NCBI GenBank assembly: GCA_963579025.1
Contig: CAUZFZ010000113.1
Coordinates: 1 to 35,676 of the forward strand
DNA length: 35,676 nucleotides
From: CAUZFZ01 sp963579025
Lineage (GTDB): Bacteria > Planctomycetota > Planctomycetia > Planctomycetales > Planctomycetaceae
Reading direction: 5' to 3'
The position numbers and the translations under genes were made by a program. Below, in pieces: positions 7,333-16,417 of the stretch; within the stretch, counting starts at the first letter, position 1; the number at the start of each line of letters is the position of its first letter. A model generated the notes under the pieces. The model had not been told where the DNA came from and did no database searches. It worked only from the letters and a program-made list of their open reading frames with translations.

Positions 7333-7729
7333 TTCCCCCCTCTTGAGTGCAACCGCCCCGAACTCTTCCGGGAATCAGGCTGTCTCAGTCCTGCGAGGGA
7401 AAAGTGGTGCGACCGACACAGCGGTCACTGAGAGCATTGTGGCCTGCAGATGAAACAGACTGCAACCTCTCCTTGCCCGTCTGACCGGATCAGTAGCGGC
7501 AAGGTTCGCGGTTGTTCCGCATTTTTCGAAGAATCCAAGAATTCCACCGGCTGCCCGCGCGGGGAATTGCAACTCCTGCCACGTCCGACACGCACCACTT
7601 CCCACCTTTCCGTTATTGTTTCTCAGATGAGCTGGAAGTCTCTGGTCGCTCAGCGACTTGCCGTGCCTCTGGCGTCGGCTCATCGTGCGGTTCGAGTTGA
7701 GTTCATTGGGTTCGTTCAGGAACGGCATC

Positions 7730-9187
7730 ATGCCCATATCCCGCTTCATCCCGAATCAAACTCCGTGCGGGCAGACACGCCGCCAGTTTCTGTGGCAGGC
7801 CGGCGCTGGTTTTGCCTCGTTGCCGCTGGTGGATCTGCTGTCGCGCGACGGCGCCTTCGCCGGCGAACTGGCTGCGAAAGATCAGCACTTTCCGGCCAAA
7901 GCAAAGCACTGCGTGTTCCTGTTTATGAACGGAGGACCAAGCCAGGTCGATACGTTCGATCCCAAGCCGCTCCTCACTAAATTCAATGGCAAATCCTACA
8001 GCGGCGACGTCGTCGAAGTCGGCTCAAACGGCCGCGCTGTCGGTTACCTCGCACAGACGACATTCAAGTTCGACAAACACGGAGAAAGCGGGCTGCCGAT
8101 CAGCAGCGTGTACCCGCACCTGAGCGAACACGCGGACGACTTGTGCGTCATCCGTTCGATGCACTCGGACACGGCCGCTCATGCGTCGGGCTGCATTCAG
8201 ATGAATACGGGTAACGTGATTATTGGCAAGCCGAGCATGGGTTCGTGGCTCAACTACGGACTGGGTTCCGAGAACGAGGACCTGCCCAGCTACGTCGTAA
8301 TGACCGATCCGCGGGGTGGCCCGATCGGCAGTGCCTCGAACTGGTCAGCCGGATTCATGCCGGCGGCTTATCAGGGAACAATGTTTCGCAGCGAAGGACC
8401 GCCCTTGCTGAATCTGGCCACACCAGCGGGCACGACCGAAGCCACGCAACGTCGAGGCCTCGACCTGCTCAAACAACTCAACGGCGAGAACGTGAAGAAG
8501 CGTGGGGTTACGGGACCCGTCGACAGCGAGTTACTGGCGCGCATCGAGTCGTACGAACTGGCCTGGCGCATGCAGACGGCGGCAGCCGACGCCGTCGACG
8601 TGGACAAGGAAAACGCTCAGACGCGAGCCATGTACGGACTCGATGAAAAAGTCACGTCGGACTTTGGCCGCAAGTGTCTGATCACGCGACGTCTGATCGA
8701 GCGAGGCGTTCGCTTCATCCAGCTCTACTCGGGTGGTGGTCACATCGAAGACACCTGGGACGGGCACACAGACTGCATCTCGAATCACAGACTGCACGGA
8801 GCAGAAACCGACCAGCCCATTGCGGCGCTGATCAGCGACCTGAAACGGACAGGACTGTGGGACGAAACGCTGCTGATCTGGGGCGGAGAATTCGGTCGCA
8901 CGCCAACCAGTGAGGGTGTCGGCAAGCCAGGGCGCGATCACGACTGGCATGGATACAGCATGTGGCTGGCAGGAGCTGGTGTGAAAGGTGGCCAGGCAGT
9001 CGGAGCGACGGACGAACTGGGCTTTGCCGCGGTCGAAAATCGAGTCCACGTCAGCGACCTGCACGCGACCGTCCTGCACCTGATGGGGCTGGATCACCAC
9101 AAACTGTCCTACTTCCATCAGGGACTCGACCAGACCCTGACCGGTGTGACACGTGAATCGCGGGTCGTTTCAGACGTCCTCAGTTGA
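7730..9187 (+). CDS. DUF1501 family exported protein
   Basis: A 485-aa protein of a family greatly expanded in planctomycetes and distantly related to alkaline phosphatase/sulfatase-like enzymes; its exact reaction is unknown. The N-terminus carries a twin-arginine signal (R17-R18 in TRRQFLWQAGAGFASLPL), so it is exported folded. Family landmarks follow in order: FLFMNGGPSQVDTFDPKP, HSDTAAHASGC, GSWLNYGLGSENEDLPSYV, RFIQLYSGGG, WGGEFGRTP, GRDHDW and HLMGLDH near the end. The start at 7730 is supported by AGGAA about 9 bases upstream and by its distance to the Tat motif. DUF1501 genes often sit beside DUF1549/DUF1553 cytochrome genes, but none is here; a TPR protein gene follows after 69 bases. 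Confidence 0.93.
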   Translation: MPISRFIPNQTPCGQTRRQFLWQAGAGFASLPLVDLLSRDGAFAGELAAKDQHFPAKAKHCVFLFMNGGPSQVDTFDPKPLLTKFNGKSYSGDVVEVGSNGRAVGYLAQTTFKFDKHGESGLPISSVYPHLSEHADDLCVIRSMHSDTAAHASGCIQMNTGNVIIGKPSMGSWLNYGLGSENEDLPSYVVMTDPRGGPIGSASNWSAGFMPAAYQGTMFRSEGPPLLNLATPAGTTEATQRRGLDLLKQLNGENVKKRGVTGPVDSELLARIESYELAWRMQTAAADAVDVDKENAQTRAMYGLDEKVTSDFGRKCLITRRLIERGVRFIQLYSGGGHIEDTWDGHTDCISNHRLHGAETDQPIAALISDLKRTGLWDETLLIWGGEFGRTPTSEGVGKPGRDHDWHGYSMWLAGAGVKGGQAVGATDELGFAAVENRVHVSDLHATVLHLMGLDHHKLSYFHQGLDQTLTGVTRESRVVSDVLS

Positions 9188-9256
9188 AGCGACAGCGGGA
9201 TTCGCGTTGTGTGCATTGCGACAACTGTCCGTCGAATCACTTTGAGGAACGTCACG

Positions 9257-10429
9257 ATGTATCGACGAGCCACCGCCACCCTGCTGCTTCTCGGAATCCT
9301 GATCCAGAGTGGCCACGCGTGTCTGTGGGACTCCGACACGATCGAAATGGAGCGTTCGAAGTTTCCGTCTGTGCTGGAGCTGATCGTCGGAAAGTTCCTG
9401 CGACACTCCAAACCGTTCTATGAGTGGCGAATCGAGGACCGCACGGCACGCCTGGAAAACGCGTCCGACTACGAACAGCCTGCGCTGTACGACGATCTGG
9501 CTGTGGCATACGAAAAGACGGGTCAGACGCAGAAGGCGATTGAGTTGACACTGGAACTCGAAGAACGCGTCCCCGGTCGCTATGAGACCGCAGCCAACCT
9601 GGGCACGTTCTACATCCATTCCGGTCAGTTCGAAGAAGGACTGAAGCACATCGAACGGGCTCTGGAAATCAATCCCGATGCCCATTTCGGCCGCGAGAGA
9701 TATCAGAAGCTGCTGGTCGAGTACGTGCGATCCAAGCAACCGGAAGGCGAGTCAGTTCCCCTGCCGCTCGAGCCGGACCTTGGGAGTAACTACCCGGCTG
9801 GCTTCGCAGCATTCGTCCTGAGTGCGCGGGACATCGACTACAAGAACGGTGCGAATGCGCGTCACGTTGCCGACGAGTTGCAACGTGCGCAGCAAGGCAC
9901 GCTCGGAATGATGCGTTTCGGTGACCACAAGTCGCCGATACTGCTTGAAGCGCTTGCCGATCTTCTGGTCGCTTCAATTGATGTTGAAAAGGATGCCAAA
10001 CAGCTTGCCACACGTGCGTTGTTGCGGGCTTCCGAAGCTGTCGATGGAGAGGCGCGTCGCGCGTACCGTTCAAAAGCCGGTCAGTACCTGTCGATGCAAT
10101 TACGCCCGCCGGAACAGGCCGAGCAAAAGTATGATCAAATGCTGCTGGCGGACGTCGAAGCGCACCTCGCCAGGGAAGTTAAAGACGCAGACGTGTGGTT
10201 CGCCCAGGTCGCGGCGAATGAAAGTCGCTGGATTGCTGAGGGAGCCAACCCGGACCAGGAATTCCGTTCAACTTACCACTCGGCGCCAAAATCCCCGTCA
10301 CAGGTCCTCGGACGCACTCGACCCCGAAGCGTGTCATGGATGGATTTTGCGGTGATAGCGATTGCATCCACAGGCCTGGTGCTGGCTGGAGTTATTCTCG
10401 TTTTGAAGCGGCTGAAAGTGCAGGGTTGA
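9257..10429 (+). CDS. Exported TPR protein with C-terminal membrane anchor
   Basis: A 390-aa protein. Residues 1-21 form a signal sequence (MYRRATATLLLLGILIQSG) with a cysteine at 22; the residues before it are not a standard lipobox. Two tetratricopeptide repeats lie at about 76-143, with ALYDDLAVAYEKTGQTQKAI and AANLGTFYIHSGQFEEGLKH, ending ALEINPDA. A membrane helix near 362-385 is followed by a basic tail, so the TPR part should face outside the cytoplasm. GAGGAA lies 8 bases before the ATG. It follows the DUF1501 gene at 69 bases and its stop is adjacent to the TruD start, so the three are probably cotranscribed. The binding partner is unknown. Confidence 0.85.
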   Translation: MYRRATATLLLLGILIQSGHACLWDSDTIEMERSKFPSVLELIVGKFLRHSKPFYEWRIEDRTARLENASDYEQPALYDDLAVAYEKTGQTQKAIELTLELEERVPGRYETAANLGTFYIHSGQFEEGLKHIERALEINPDAHFGRERYQKLLVEYVRSKQPEGESVPLPLEPDLGSNYPAGFAAFVLSARDIDYKNGANARHVADELQRAQQGTLGMMRFGDHKSPILLEALADLLVASIDVEKDAKQLATRALLRASEAVDGEARRAYRSKAGQYLSMQLRPPEQAEQKYDQMLLADVEAHLAREVKDADVWFAQVAANESRWIAEGANPDQEFRSTYHSAPKSPSQVLGRTRPRSVSWMDFAVIAIASTGLVLAGVILVLKRLKVQG

Positions 10430-10438
10430 TTGCTCATC

Positions 10439-11479
10439 ATGCCAGACGAGCACCGCCCGTTGACCTCACAACTGCCGTATCTCACAACGACGCCCGGCGT
10501 TGGCGGGAAGATCAAACAGTCGCCCGAAGACTTCTTTGTGGAAGAGCTGCCGGCGTATGAACTGTCCGGCGAAGGCGAGTGGCTGTTTCTGCTGATTGAG
10601 AAGAGAGATTTGTCGACTCCTGCGCTCGTCGATCACATTTCCGATGTCCTCGGAATCCCGCGAGACCAGATCGGCACGGCCGGTCGCAAGGACGGTTTTG
10701 CAGTCACAAGGCAGTTCGTTTGTGTGCCGGCCCGCGCGTTCGAGTCCGCGGATCAGATCGAAACCGATCGCCTCACCGTGCTGGAACAGCGTCGTCATGG
10801 GAACAAATTGCGTACCGGTCACCTGCGAGGCAATCGGTTCCGCATTCAGCTCAGAAACGTGTCGATCAACGCAGCCGGGCAGACGGATGCGATCGTGTCG
10901 GAACTGAAACTGGTTGGCTTCCCCAACTGGTTCGGCGATCAGCGGTTCGGGGCGCGCGACGACTCGGATGACCTCGGGCTGCGACTGCTGCGTGGGGAAC
11001 GAACGCGGCGACTCCGCAAGGACGGTCTGCGATTCGCCCTCTCGGCCGCTCAATCACGGCTGTTTAATTACTGGGGTGCCGCGCGCATTCGTGACGGCCT
11101 GTCGCACCGCGTTCTGTCTGGAGACGTTATGCAGGTTGCCGCCTCAGGCGGACCGTTCGTCGTGCAGGATGTGCCGACGGAACAGGCTCGATTTGATGAC
11201 AGAGAGACAATGCTGACCGGCCCGATCTTCGGTCCGAAGATGAAGCAACCCGACAGTGAGGCCGCCGAACGTGAGCAGCTCGTCCTGAACGACTTCGATC
11301 TTACGCCCGAGTCATTCGAACTGTTTCGTCGGCTGACCATGGGAACTCGTCGACCGCTGCTTGCCTTTGTCGATGACCTCGAGGCAACGCCGACCGCCGA
11401 CGGACTGCAACTCTGTTTTTCGCTTCCTTCGGGTACCTATGCCACGAGTCTCCTGCGCGAAATCTGCAAGGACGGATGA
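10439..11479 (+). CDS. truD: tRNA pseudouridine(13) synthase TruD
   Basis: A 346-aa enzyme that converts uridine 13 of tRNA-Glu to pseudouridine in the cytoplasm. The family N-terminus is clear: KQSPEDFFVEELPAYELSGEGEWLFLLIEKR. The catalytic block is GTAGRKDGFAVTRQ with Asp85 as the predicted nucleophile-bearing aspartate; Arg replaces the more usual Met or Leu in that motif. NWFGDQRFG and the C-terminal LPSGTYATSLLREI are also typical. Length matches the family (about 350). The start is either the ATG at 10439 or the TTG at 10430, which abuts the TPR gene's stop; no strong ribosome site is seen, which suggests coupling to the upstream gene. Confidence 0.94.
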   Translation: MPDEHRPLTSQLPYLTTTPGVGGKIKQSPEDFFVEELPAYELSGEGEWLFLLIEKRDLSTPALVDHISDVLGIPRDQIGTAGRKDGFAVTRQFVCVPARAFESADQIETDRLTVLEQRRHGNKLRTGHLRGNRFRIQLRNVSINAAGQTDAIVSELKLVGFPNWFGDQRFGARDDSDDLGLRLLRGERTRRLRKDGLRFALSAAQSRLFNYWGAARIRDGLSHRVLSGDVMQVAASGGPFVVQDVPTEQARFDDRETMLTGPIFGPKMKQPDSEAAEREQLVLNDFDLTPESFELFRRLTMGTRRPLLAFVDDLEATPTADGLQLCFSLPSGTYATSLLREICKDG

Positions 11480-11741
11480 GTTGACGACGATCGATCTAAA
11501 ACTGAAGCTCGCCACTACCGTCACTCCGTGTGGTTCTACAGTGATCCCGCTATCATTTGCCCCGCGTTTTTACGCCCACCCCTGATGGCGACTTGTCGAC
11601 CGGCTCCTGCGACAGTTCTATCTGAGCAACTCTCCTGCTCGGTGCTGAACGTTTTTTGGACCACTCTTCGACATCGCCAGCAAACCTTTCCCGCCGCTGT
11701 GTGGCCGCAGGTCACTTAGCCCCTCTCCCTGGAGAACAGTT

Positions 11742-12470
11742 ATGCGCGCTATTTACTGCGTTTTGTCGGTTGCGGTCGTCTTTGCATTGGCGTGGACGCT
11801 GTCGGCTCAGGATTCCGAGAAAAAACTGGCCGCTCCGGCTGAATCGCCTTTGAAGACAGTCGAGCAAAAAGTCGGCTACGCCATCGGTCAGAACATCTCG
11901 GCCAGCCTGAAGCGGCAGAAGCTGGATGTGGACATCGCTGCACTTGCTCGCGGGATTGCCGATGGAATGGCGGGACGTGAGTCATTGTTGAGCGACAAAG
12001 AACGGGACGATGCGTTTGCCGCGATGGAACAGAAGCAGGCCTTGCGGACTCAGGAAAAATCTCGACTGAATCTGGAAGCTGGTCGAAAATTCCTCGCCGT
12101 GAACGGTAAGAAAAAGGGCATCAAGACGACGGAAAGCGGCCTGCAGTACGAAGTGTTGAGGGAAGGCAAGGGCGCTACGCCGAAGCCGACCGACACCGTG
12201 GAGACGCACTATAAGGGTCGACTTCTGGACGGAACGGTCTTCGATGGCTCGTACGAAGGCGACGAACCGACAAAGGATGATGACACAGTCAGCTTCGGCG
12301 TGACTCAGGTCATCAAAGGCTGGACGGAAGCCCTGCAGCTCATGAGAGTCGGCGACAAGCTGCGACTCTACATCCCGTCGGAACTTGCGTACGCCGCACG
12401 CGGCGCTGGCGAAGACATCGGGCCAAACTCCGTGCTCGTTTTTGATATCGAGCTGATCGGTATCAAATAA
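11742..12470 (+). CDS. Exported FKBP-type peptidyl-prolyl isomerase (FkpA/Mip-like)
   Basis: A 242-aa folding catalyst for exported proteins. Residues 1-22 are a signal peptide ending LSAQ. Residues about 38-115 form the helical FKBP N-terminal dimerisation domain, starting QKVGYAIGQNISASLKRQ. The FKBP domain covers about 140-242, with SGLQYEVLREGKG, VETHYKGRLLDGTVFDGSY, VIKGWTEALQLMRVGDKL, IPSELAYAARGAG and VLVFDIELIGI, so the active-site aromatic residues are present. GGAG lies 8 bases before the ATG. It stands alone, 262 bases after truD. A hairpin at 12497-12524 between it and the next convergent gene may end both transcripts. Confidence 0.95.
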   Translation: MRAIYCVLSVAVVFALAWTLSAQDSEKKLAAPAESPLKTVEQKVGYAIGQNISASLKRQKLDVDIAALARGIADGMAGRESLLSDKERDDAFAAMEQKQALRTQEKSRLNLEAGRKFLAVNGKKKGIKTTESGLQYEVLREGKGATPKPTDTVETHYKGRLLDGTVFDGSYEGDEPTKDDDTVSFGVTQVIKGWTEALQLMRVGDKLRLYIPSELAYAARGAGEDIGPNSVLVFDIELIGIK

Positions 12471-12496
12471 GTCTCACTGTCGGTCATGACAATGGA

Positions 12497-12524
12497 TCCC
12501 GTCCGATGAGAACATCGGGCGGGA
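12497..12524. terminator. Hairpin between convergent genes
   Basis: TCCCGTCCGATG and CATCGGGCGGGA pair in 11 of 12 positions around AGAA. It lies between the stops of the FKBP gene (12470) and the EEP gene (12545). There is no T run on either side, so it may be a weak or Rho-assisted terminator. Confidence 0.4.
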
Positions 12525-12544
12525 CCACCGGCAGGCAAAGCGGA

Positions 12545-13525
12545 TCAATCGGCAGCGATTGAAAACTCGGCCACGACACGGCGATGGTCGGATCGCAGCG
12601 ACGACTCGCACCAGCAGCGGTGCCACGTGACTCCCGAGTTGCCCCAGATCTGGTCGAGTGAAAGTACCGGCAGAATGACCGGCCAGGTTTCGCGGTACCC
12701 GGTGCCCGACGATTCGAATGCGTTTGCCAGGTCGTCTCGCAGCAGGTCGACATGTACGGAATCGAGCGGTGTGTTGAAGTCGCCGACCACCAGCGATGGC
12801 AGGTCCGCGCTCCTTGCCGCAATGCTGGCGAGTCTCGCGAATGCCGGTCGCCGGAACATCAGGGGGGATGATTTGATGTCCGCAATCAGCAACCGCAGCC
12901 GTTGTTCCCCCGTATCCAGAACGAGGACTCGGTAGCGGCATTCCCCCGGGACCTGCCCCTTCTCGATGATCTCCACCTCGACGGGTTGCGTGCCGTTTCG
13001 AACGAGCAGCGTCATGCCCGCGCCGAGACACGTCGCCGAGTAGCCGGGGAGCGCGGTGTTCCAGAATCCGGAGTCCTGTCCCTGCCTGGTCGCTTCGACC
13101 AGGGCGACGATACCGGGATCAACAGCGGCGATTTCCCTGGCTATCGCGTCGTACCCGAGATTTCCTCGACACACGTTCCAGAACAGCAGCCGAGTCGACT
13201 CGGCTTCGCGTCCGGTATTCCATCCAAATACGTTGCATGCCCAGGCGATCGCCTGAATTGCCATGACGGCGCCGGCAAGTAGCGTCAGACGCCAGCGTCC
13301 AGACCGCCTCACCCGACGGATGCACCACCAGCCTGCGACAAGCAACAGCGGTACTGGCAACGCGTAAAACACGGGCCCTGTCACCGGACTGGCATCTCGA
13401 ATGGACCATCTCACGGCTGTTCCAACCAGCCAGATCACACCGGCAACCCAGGCCACACAGTCTTTCCCGCGTCCGCCTGTTCCCGCCGGTGGTCTCTCTG
13501 CAATATTTGTCTGATTCAACGACAT
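12545..13525 (-). CDS. Membrane-anchored endonuclease/exonuclease/phosphatase family protein
   Basis: A 326-aa protein. Three membrane segments at about 22-40, 51-69 and 79-100 anchor it, and the catalytic EEP domain (about 112-326) follows. Metal and catalytic residues of the family can be placed: Asn117 (FWNVC), Glu144 (LVEAT), Asp249 and Asn251 (GDFNTP), Asp291 (SLDQIW) and Asp313-His314 (RSDHR). EEP enzymes cleave phosphodiester bonds in nucleic acids, phospholipids or inositol phosphates; the substrate here cannot be told. The domain would probably lie on the outer side of the membrane. The start at 13525 has only a weak GAGA upstream. It is transcribed alone and convergently with the FKBP gene. 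Confidence 0.87.
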   Translation of the reverse strand: MSLNQTNIAERPPAGTGGRGKDCVAWVAGVIWLVGTAVRWSIRDASPVTGPVFYALPVPLLLVAGWWCIRRVRRSGRWRLTLLAGAVMAIQAIAWACNVFGWNTGREAESTRLLFWNVCRGNLGYDAIAREIAAVDPGIVALVEATRQGQDSGFWNTALPGYSATCLGAGMTLLVRNGTQPVEVEIIEKGQVPGECRYRVLVLDTGEQRLRLLIADIKSSPLMFRRPAFARLASIAARSADLPSLVVGDFNTPLDSVHVDLLRDDLANAFESSGTGYRETWPVILPVLSLDQIWGNSGVTWHRCWCESSLRSDHRRVVAEFSIAAD

Positions 13526-13982
13526 AACGAGATCTCAGCTACTGGAACGGCTGCTCAATGACCTGGCACCAATGTGCATAAAGCAGGCACAGTCCGGCAT
13601 GCGATTCGGCAGCTCCGTAATTTATGATATCGTAACCTTCTTGTATTACATGAGTTACAACAACATGTTGTGACCGGTCGGAAACATGGTACGTCGATTG
13701 CATTCGCGTTGACTACGTCGACTTGGAGGGGTAGCTGGGACACGCCTGTGTTGGGTTAGTCTCGGACGAGCGCCTACGCCTCCGGTCGACTTTTTTTATG
13801 CGCCGACCTCGCATCTCTCCCACTCTTCCGCGTCGGATCAGTCTTCGGAATCCGCTCACGTGGAACAACCCGGACAGCCGATACATCCGGAAGAGACACG
13901 GTCCAGCCCTGTGGCGCGCCTGCTTTCGTACGACGGACCCCGCAGGCCCGCTCTGGAAAACTCCCTGGAAGGAGACGCAAGG
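13526..13982. other. Divergent intergenic region with AT-rich core and palindrome
   Basis: Between the EEP gene (minus) and DUF11 gene (plus). The part 13615-13680 is AT-rich compared with its surroundings and contains a perfect 12-base palindrome ACAACATGTTGT at 13660-13671, a possible operator. Open frames across 13800-13980 lack ribosome sites and are not supported. Confidence 0.4.
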
Positions 13983-16322
13983 ATGCGCAAGTTTGTATGG
14001 CTCACGGGAGCGATCGGGCTGGTCGGATTGGCGATCAGTGCGGGTACCGCTCAGGAAACCTCGTTGCCCATGCCCTCGTCATACCGGGCGGCAATCGGGC
14101 AGACTCAAAATCAGGCAACACCGACCCCGTCCCAGTTGGAAGCTGCTCGCCAGTCGCGGCTGCAGACACCTCGTCGAGGCGGGCTGAGCCTGCTGAGAGG
14201 GACACGTCCGGCACCACCGCGGCCGAGCAGCGCGACAACCGCTCAAGCGGCCGAGTTGCAGCGGTATCAGCGTCAACGTTCGGCCACGCAAGGTCAGGCC
14301 GCGGCATCGCGCGTCACAGCGGCTCAACCGAGTGCTCGACCGCAGACTCCCGCAATCAGCGGACAGCAGCGAGAGTCCATCACCGGGTTAAAGAATTACC
14401 GCCAGTTGCTGTTTGCCAACGGCAACCCGGCGGCAACGCCAGCACCCGCTCCGCAATACACGGGGCAGCCATCCGCGGTGCCGTCGGCTGCCAGACCACT
14501 GAATCCCGCGGCGTCTCCTCGCCCGATTTCCGCCGTCCTCGCGACACCGCCAGCGACGAGCGGCAATGCGACAACGGCGCGATCGTTTCCGGCTGGGTCC
14601 GCGACGATGTTCGTGCCGCAGCCGTCTGCATCGACGACCGGCGTGATTCTACCCGCTTCGGCGGCTCAATCGGGTCAGCCTGTTTCGGAAGTCGTCCCGG
14701 CCACCTTTGCTCAGAGTCCCGGTGCGATCCAGCCAATTCAGCAACTCAGCGGAGCAACCGAAGCTCCTGCGTTGCCCGAATTCGGGGCGGCCCCTGCTTC
14801 GGACAACGATCCGATTCTGCCCGGGGCCTCGGGTTTGAACCAGCCGATCGCGACGCCTCAGTTCGGCGCCGCTCCGGGAATTCGATCGTCGCTGCCAGCA
14901 AACGAATTTCGTGAGCCATCAGCATCGACACGGCAGAGTGCTTTGACGTCGACGAATTACTCGAGCCTGACTCCACGTGTTCAGGTGCAGTGGAAGAAAC
15001 ACGGTGACATCAACGTCGGACAGCCATGCGAAGTTGAGCTGATCGTGTCGAACGAAGGTGAAGCTCAGGCTGGTCAAATCGCGGTGGATGTCTGGTTTCC
15101 CGCGACCGTTCGCCTGACAAAAACGGTGCCCGAGCCGGCCAGTGCGACCGAAGTCGTTACCTGGAATTTCGATCGTCTGGACGCTGGCGAACGGCGCAGC
15201 ATCATGATCATGCTGGTTCCGTCCAAGCGTGGTGAGATTACGGCAAACGCCAATGTTCGTTTCACGACGGCCGCAACGAAGACGTTTGCAGTCGACGAGC
15301 CCATGCTGAGTCTGACCATGCAGGGACCCGAAAAGGTCCTGCTGGGTGAGCCGGCTTCTCAGATCGTCACCATCTCGAATCCCGGTTCCGGTGTTGCCCA
15401 GAACGTCATTGTCGAGGTGCAGTTGCCGGAGGGATTACAGCACCCCAAGGGTGGCAAACTGAAAATGGAACTCGGTTCGCTGTCGGCGGGTGAGAGTCGC
15501 AGTGTGCGGCTGACACTGACGGCACGGGCCGGCGGCCAGCAGGCTGTCCGGGTCATCGCCAGCGCGGGCACGGGTCTGGAGAGAGTCGCGGAATCTCAGG
15601 TTCTGGTTCTCGCTCCAAGCCTCCAGCTTGTGATGAATGGACCATCAGTGCGATACGTCGGTCGTGACGCGCGTTACACGCTGACCGCGACTAACGACGG
15701 ACTGGCCGTCACCAACAACGTCCGGGCCATGTACCTGGTTCCGGAAGGCTTTGAATTCGTGTACGCGGGTCGCGGCGGAAAGTACGACCCGAAAACACGC
15801 ACCGTCAGTTGGTTTGTTGGCAGCGTCGCACCTGGCGACAAAGTCGAAATGCATCTGAAGTTGAAGCCGGTTCAACTGGGTGACTTCACACATGTGGCTC
15901 GCGTTCTGTCCGAGCACGGAGCCAGTGCGGAAGCTCAGGCAGCGACGAGTATTCAGGGCACAGCATCGCTGATGCTGGAAGTGGCCGACCTCGACGACCC
16001 TGTCGAAATCGGTCGTGACACCGCGTACGAGATTCGTGTCCGGAACGACGGTTCGAAAGAAGCTCAGAACGTGGGACTGTCCATCGAATTGCCGGTCGGA
16101 ATCGAAATGCTGAATATCCAGGGCCCGACGCAGCACATCGCTGAGAGCGGCCTGATCGTCTTCAAGTCCATCCCCAGTCTGCCGTCCGGGAAAACTGCAA
16201 CGTTCCGGATTCAGATCAAGGGAACTGAGGAAGGCAATCAGCGGATTCGCGCCCGGCTGACCAGCGACTCCATTCAGGAACCGCTGACCGTCGAAGAGCT
16301 GACACGGTTCTACGCGGACTGA
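13983..16322 (+). CDS. Exported DUF11-repeat protein
   Basis: A 779-aa surface or cell-envelope protein. Residues 1-24 are a signal peptide (MRKFVWLTGAIGLVGLAISA). Residues 25 to about 325 are low complexity, rich in Ala, Pro, Gln, Ser and Thr, probably an extended stalk. Four immunoglobulin-like DUF11 repeats follow at about 335-430, 441-540, 548-650 and 661-779, each with the pattern of a polar strand such as CEVELIVSNEGEAQAGQI, then PEGL or PATV and a GE.RS or GDK turn. DUF11 domains occur in large planctomycete, chlamydial and archaeal wall proteins. AAGGAG lies about 8 bases before the ATG; the open frame to 13860 has no such site. A terminator follows at 16355. The precise role is unknown. 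Confidence 0.88.
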   Translation: MRKFVWLTGAIGLVGLAISAGTAQETSLPMPSSYRAAIGQTQNQATPTPSQLEAARQSRLQTPRRGGLSLLRGTRPAPPRPSSATTAQAAELQRYQRQRSATQGQAAASRVTAAQPSARPQTPAISGQQRESITGLKNYRQLLFANGNPAATPAPAPQYTGQPSAVPSAARPLNPAASPRPISAVLATPPATSGNATTARSFPAGSATMFVPQPSASTTGVILPASAAQSGQPVSEVVPATFAQSPGAIQPIQQLSGATEAPALPEFGAAPASDNDPILPGASGLNQPIATPQFGAAPGIRSSLPANEFREPSASTRQSALTSTNYSSLTPRVQVQWKKHGDINVGQPCEVELIVSNEGEAQAGQIAVDVWFPATVRLTKTVPEPASATEVVTWNFDRLDAGERRSIMIMLVPSKRGEITANANVRFTTAATKTFAVDEPMLSLTMQGPEKVLLGEPASQIVTISNPGSGVAQNVIVEVQLPEGLQHPKGGKLKMELGSLSAGESRSVRLTLTARAGGQQAVRVIASAGTGLERVAESQVLVLAPSLQLVMNGPSVRYVGRDARYTLTATNDGLAVTNNVRAMYLVPEGFEFVYAGRGGKYDPKTRTVSWFVGSVAPGDKVEMHLKLKPVQLGDFTHVARVLSEHGASAEAQAATSIQGTASLMLEVADLDDPVEIGRDTAYEIRVRNDGSKEAQNVGLSIELPVGIEMLNIQGPTQHIAESGLIVFKSIPSLPSGKTATFRIQIKGTEEGNQRIRARLTSDSIQEPLTVEELTRFYAD

Positions 16323-16354
16323 ACGTCAGCAGCAGCGTCTTCCAGAACGTAATG

Positions 16355-16388
16355 AAAAGCCTGTCCGGTTCGTCCGGGCAGGCTTTTT
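16355..16388. terminator. Bidirectional Rho-independent terminator
   Basis: AAAAGCCTGTCCGG and CCGGGCAGGCTTTTT pair around TTCGT. It has A and T runs on both sides and lies between the convergent DUF11 and polX genes, so it can serve both. Confidence 0.93.
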
Positions 16389-16417
16389 GCGTTGACTCAG
16401 AATCGCGTCACAAAGTG

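Larger units (their letters stand above)
6478..7729. other. Gene-poor stretch of 1.25 kb
   Basis: Contains the sigma factor leader (6478-6590), one weak candidate gene (6906-7214) and an inverted repeat at 7291-7332. The rest, 6620-6905 and 7333-7729, shows only short frames with no ribosome binding site, no family resemblance and no clear RNA. The promoter of the DUF1501 gene must lie at the right end. Confidence 0.45.

Noticed and set aside
10735..10750. TTCGAGTCC resembling a tRNA T-loop
   Set aside because: It is inside the truD coding region and no cloverleaf can be built around it.
13860..13982. N-terminal extension of the DUF11 protein
   Set aside because: It would put 41 residues before a clear signal peptide; the ATG at 13983 has AAGGAG upstream.
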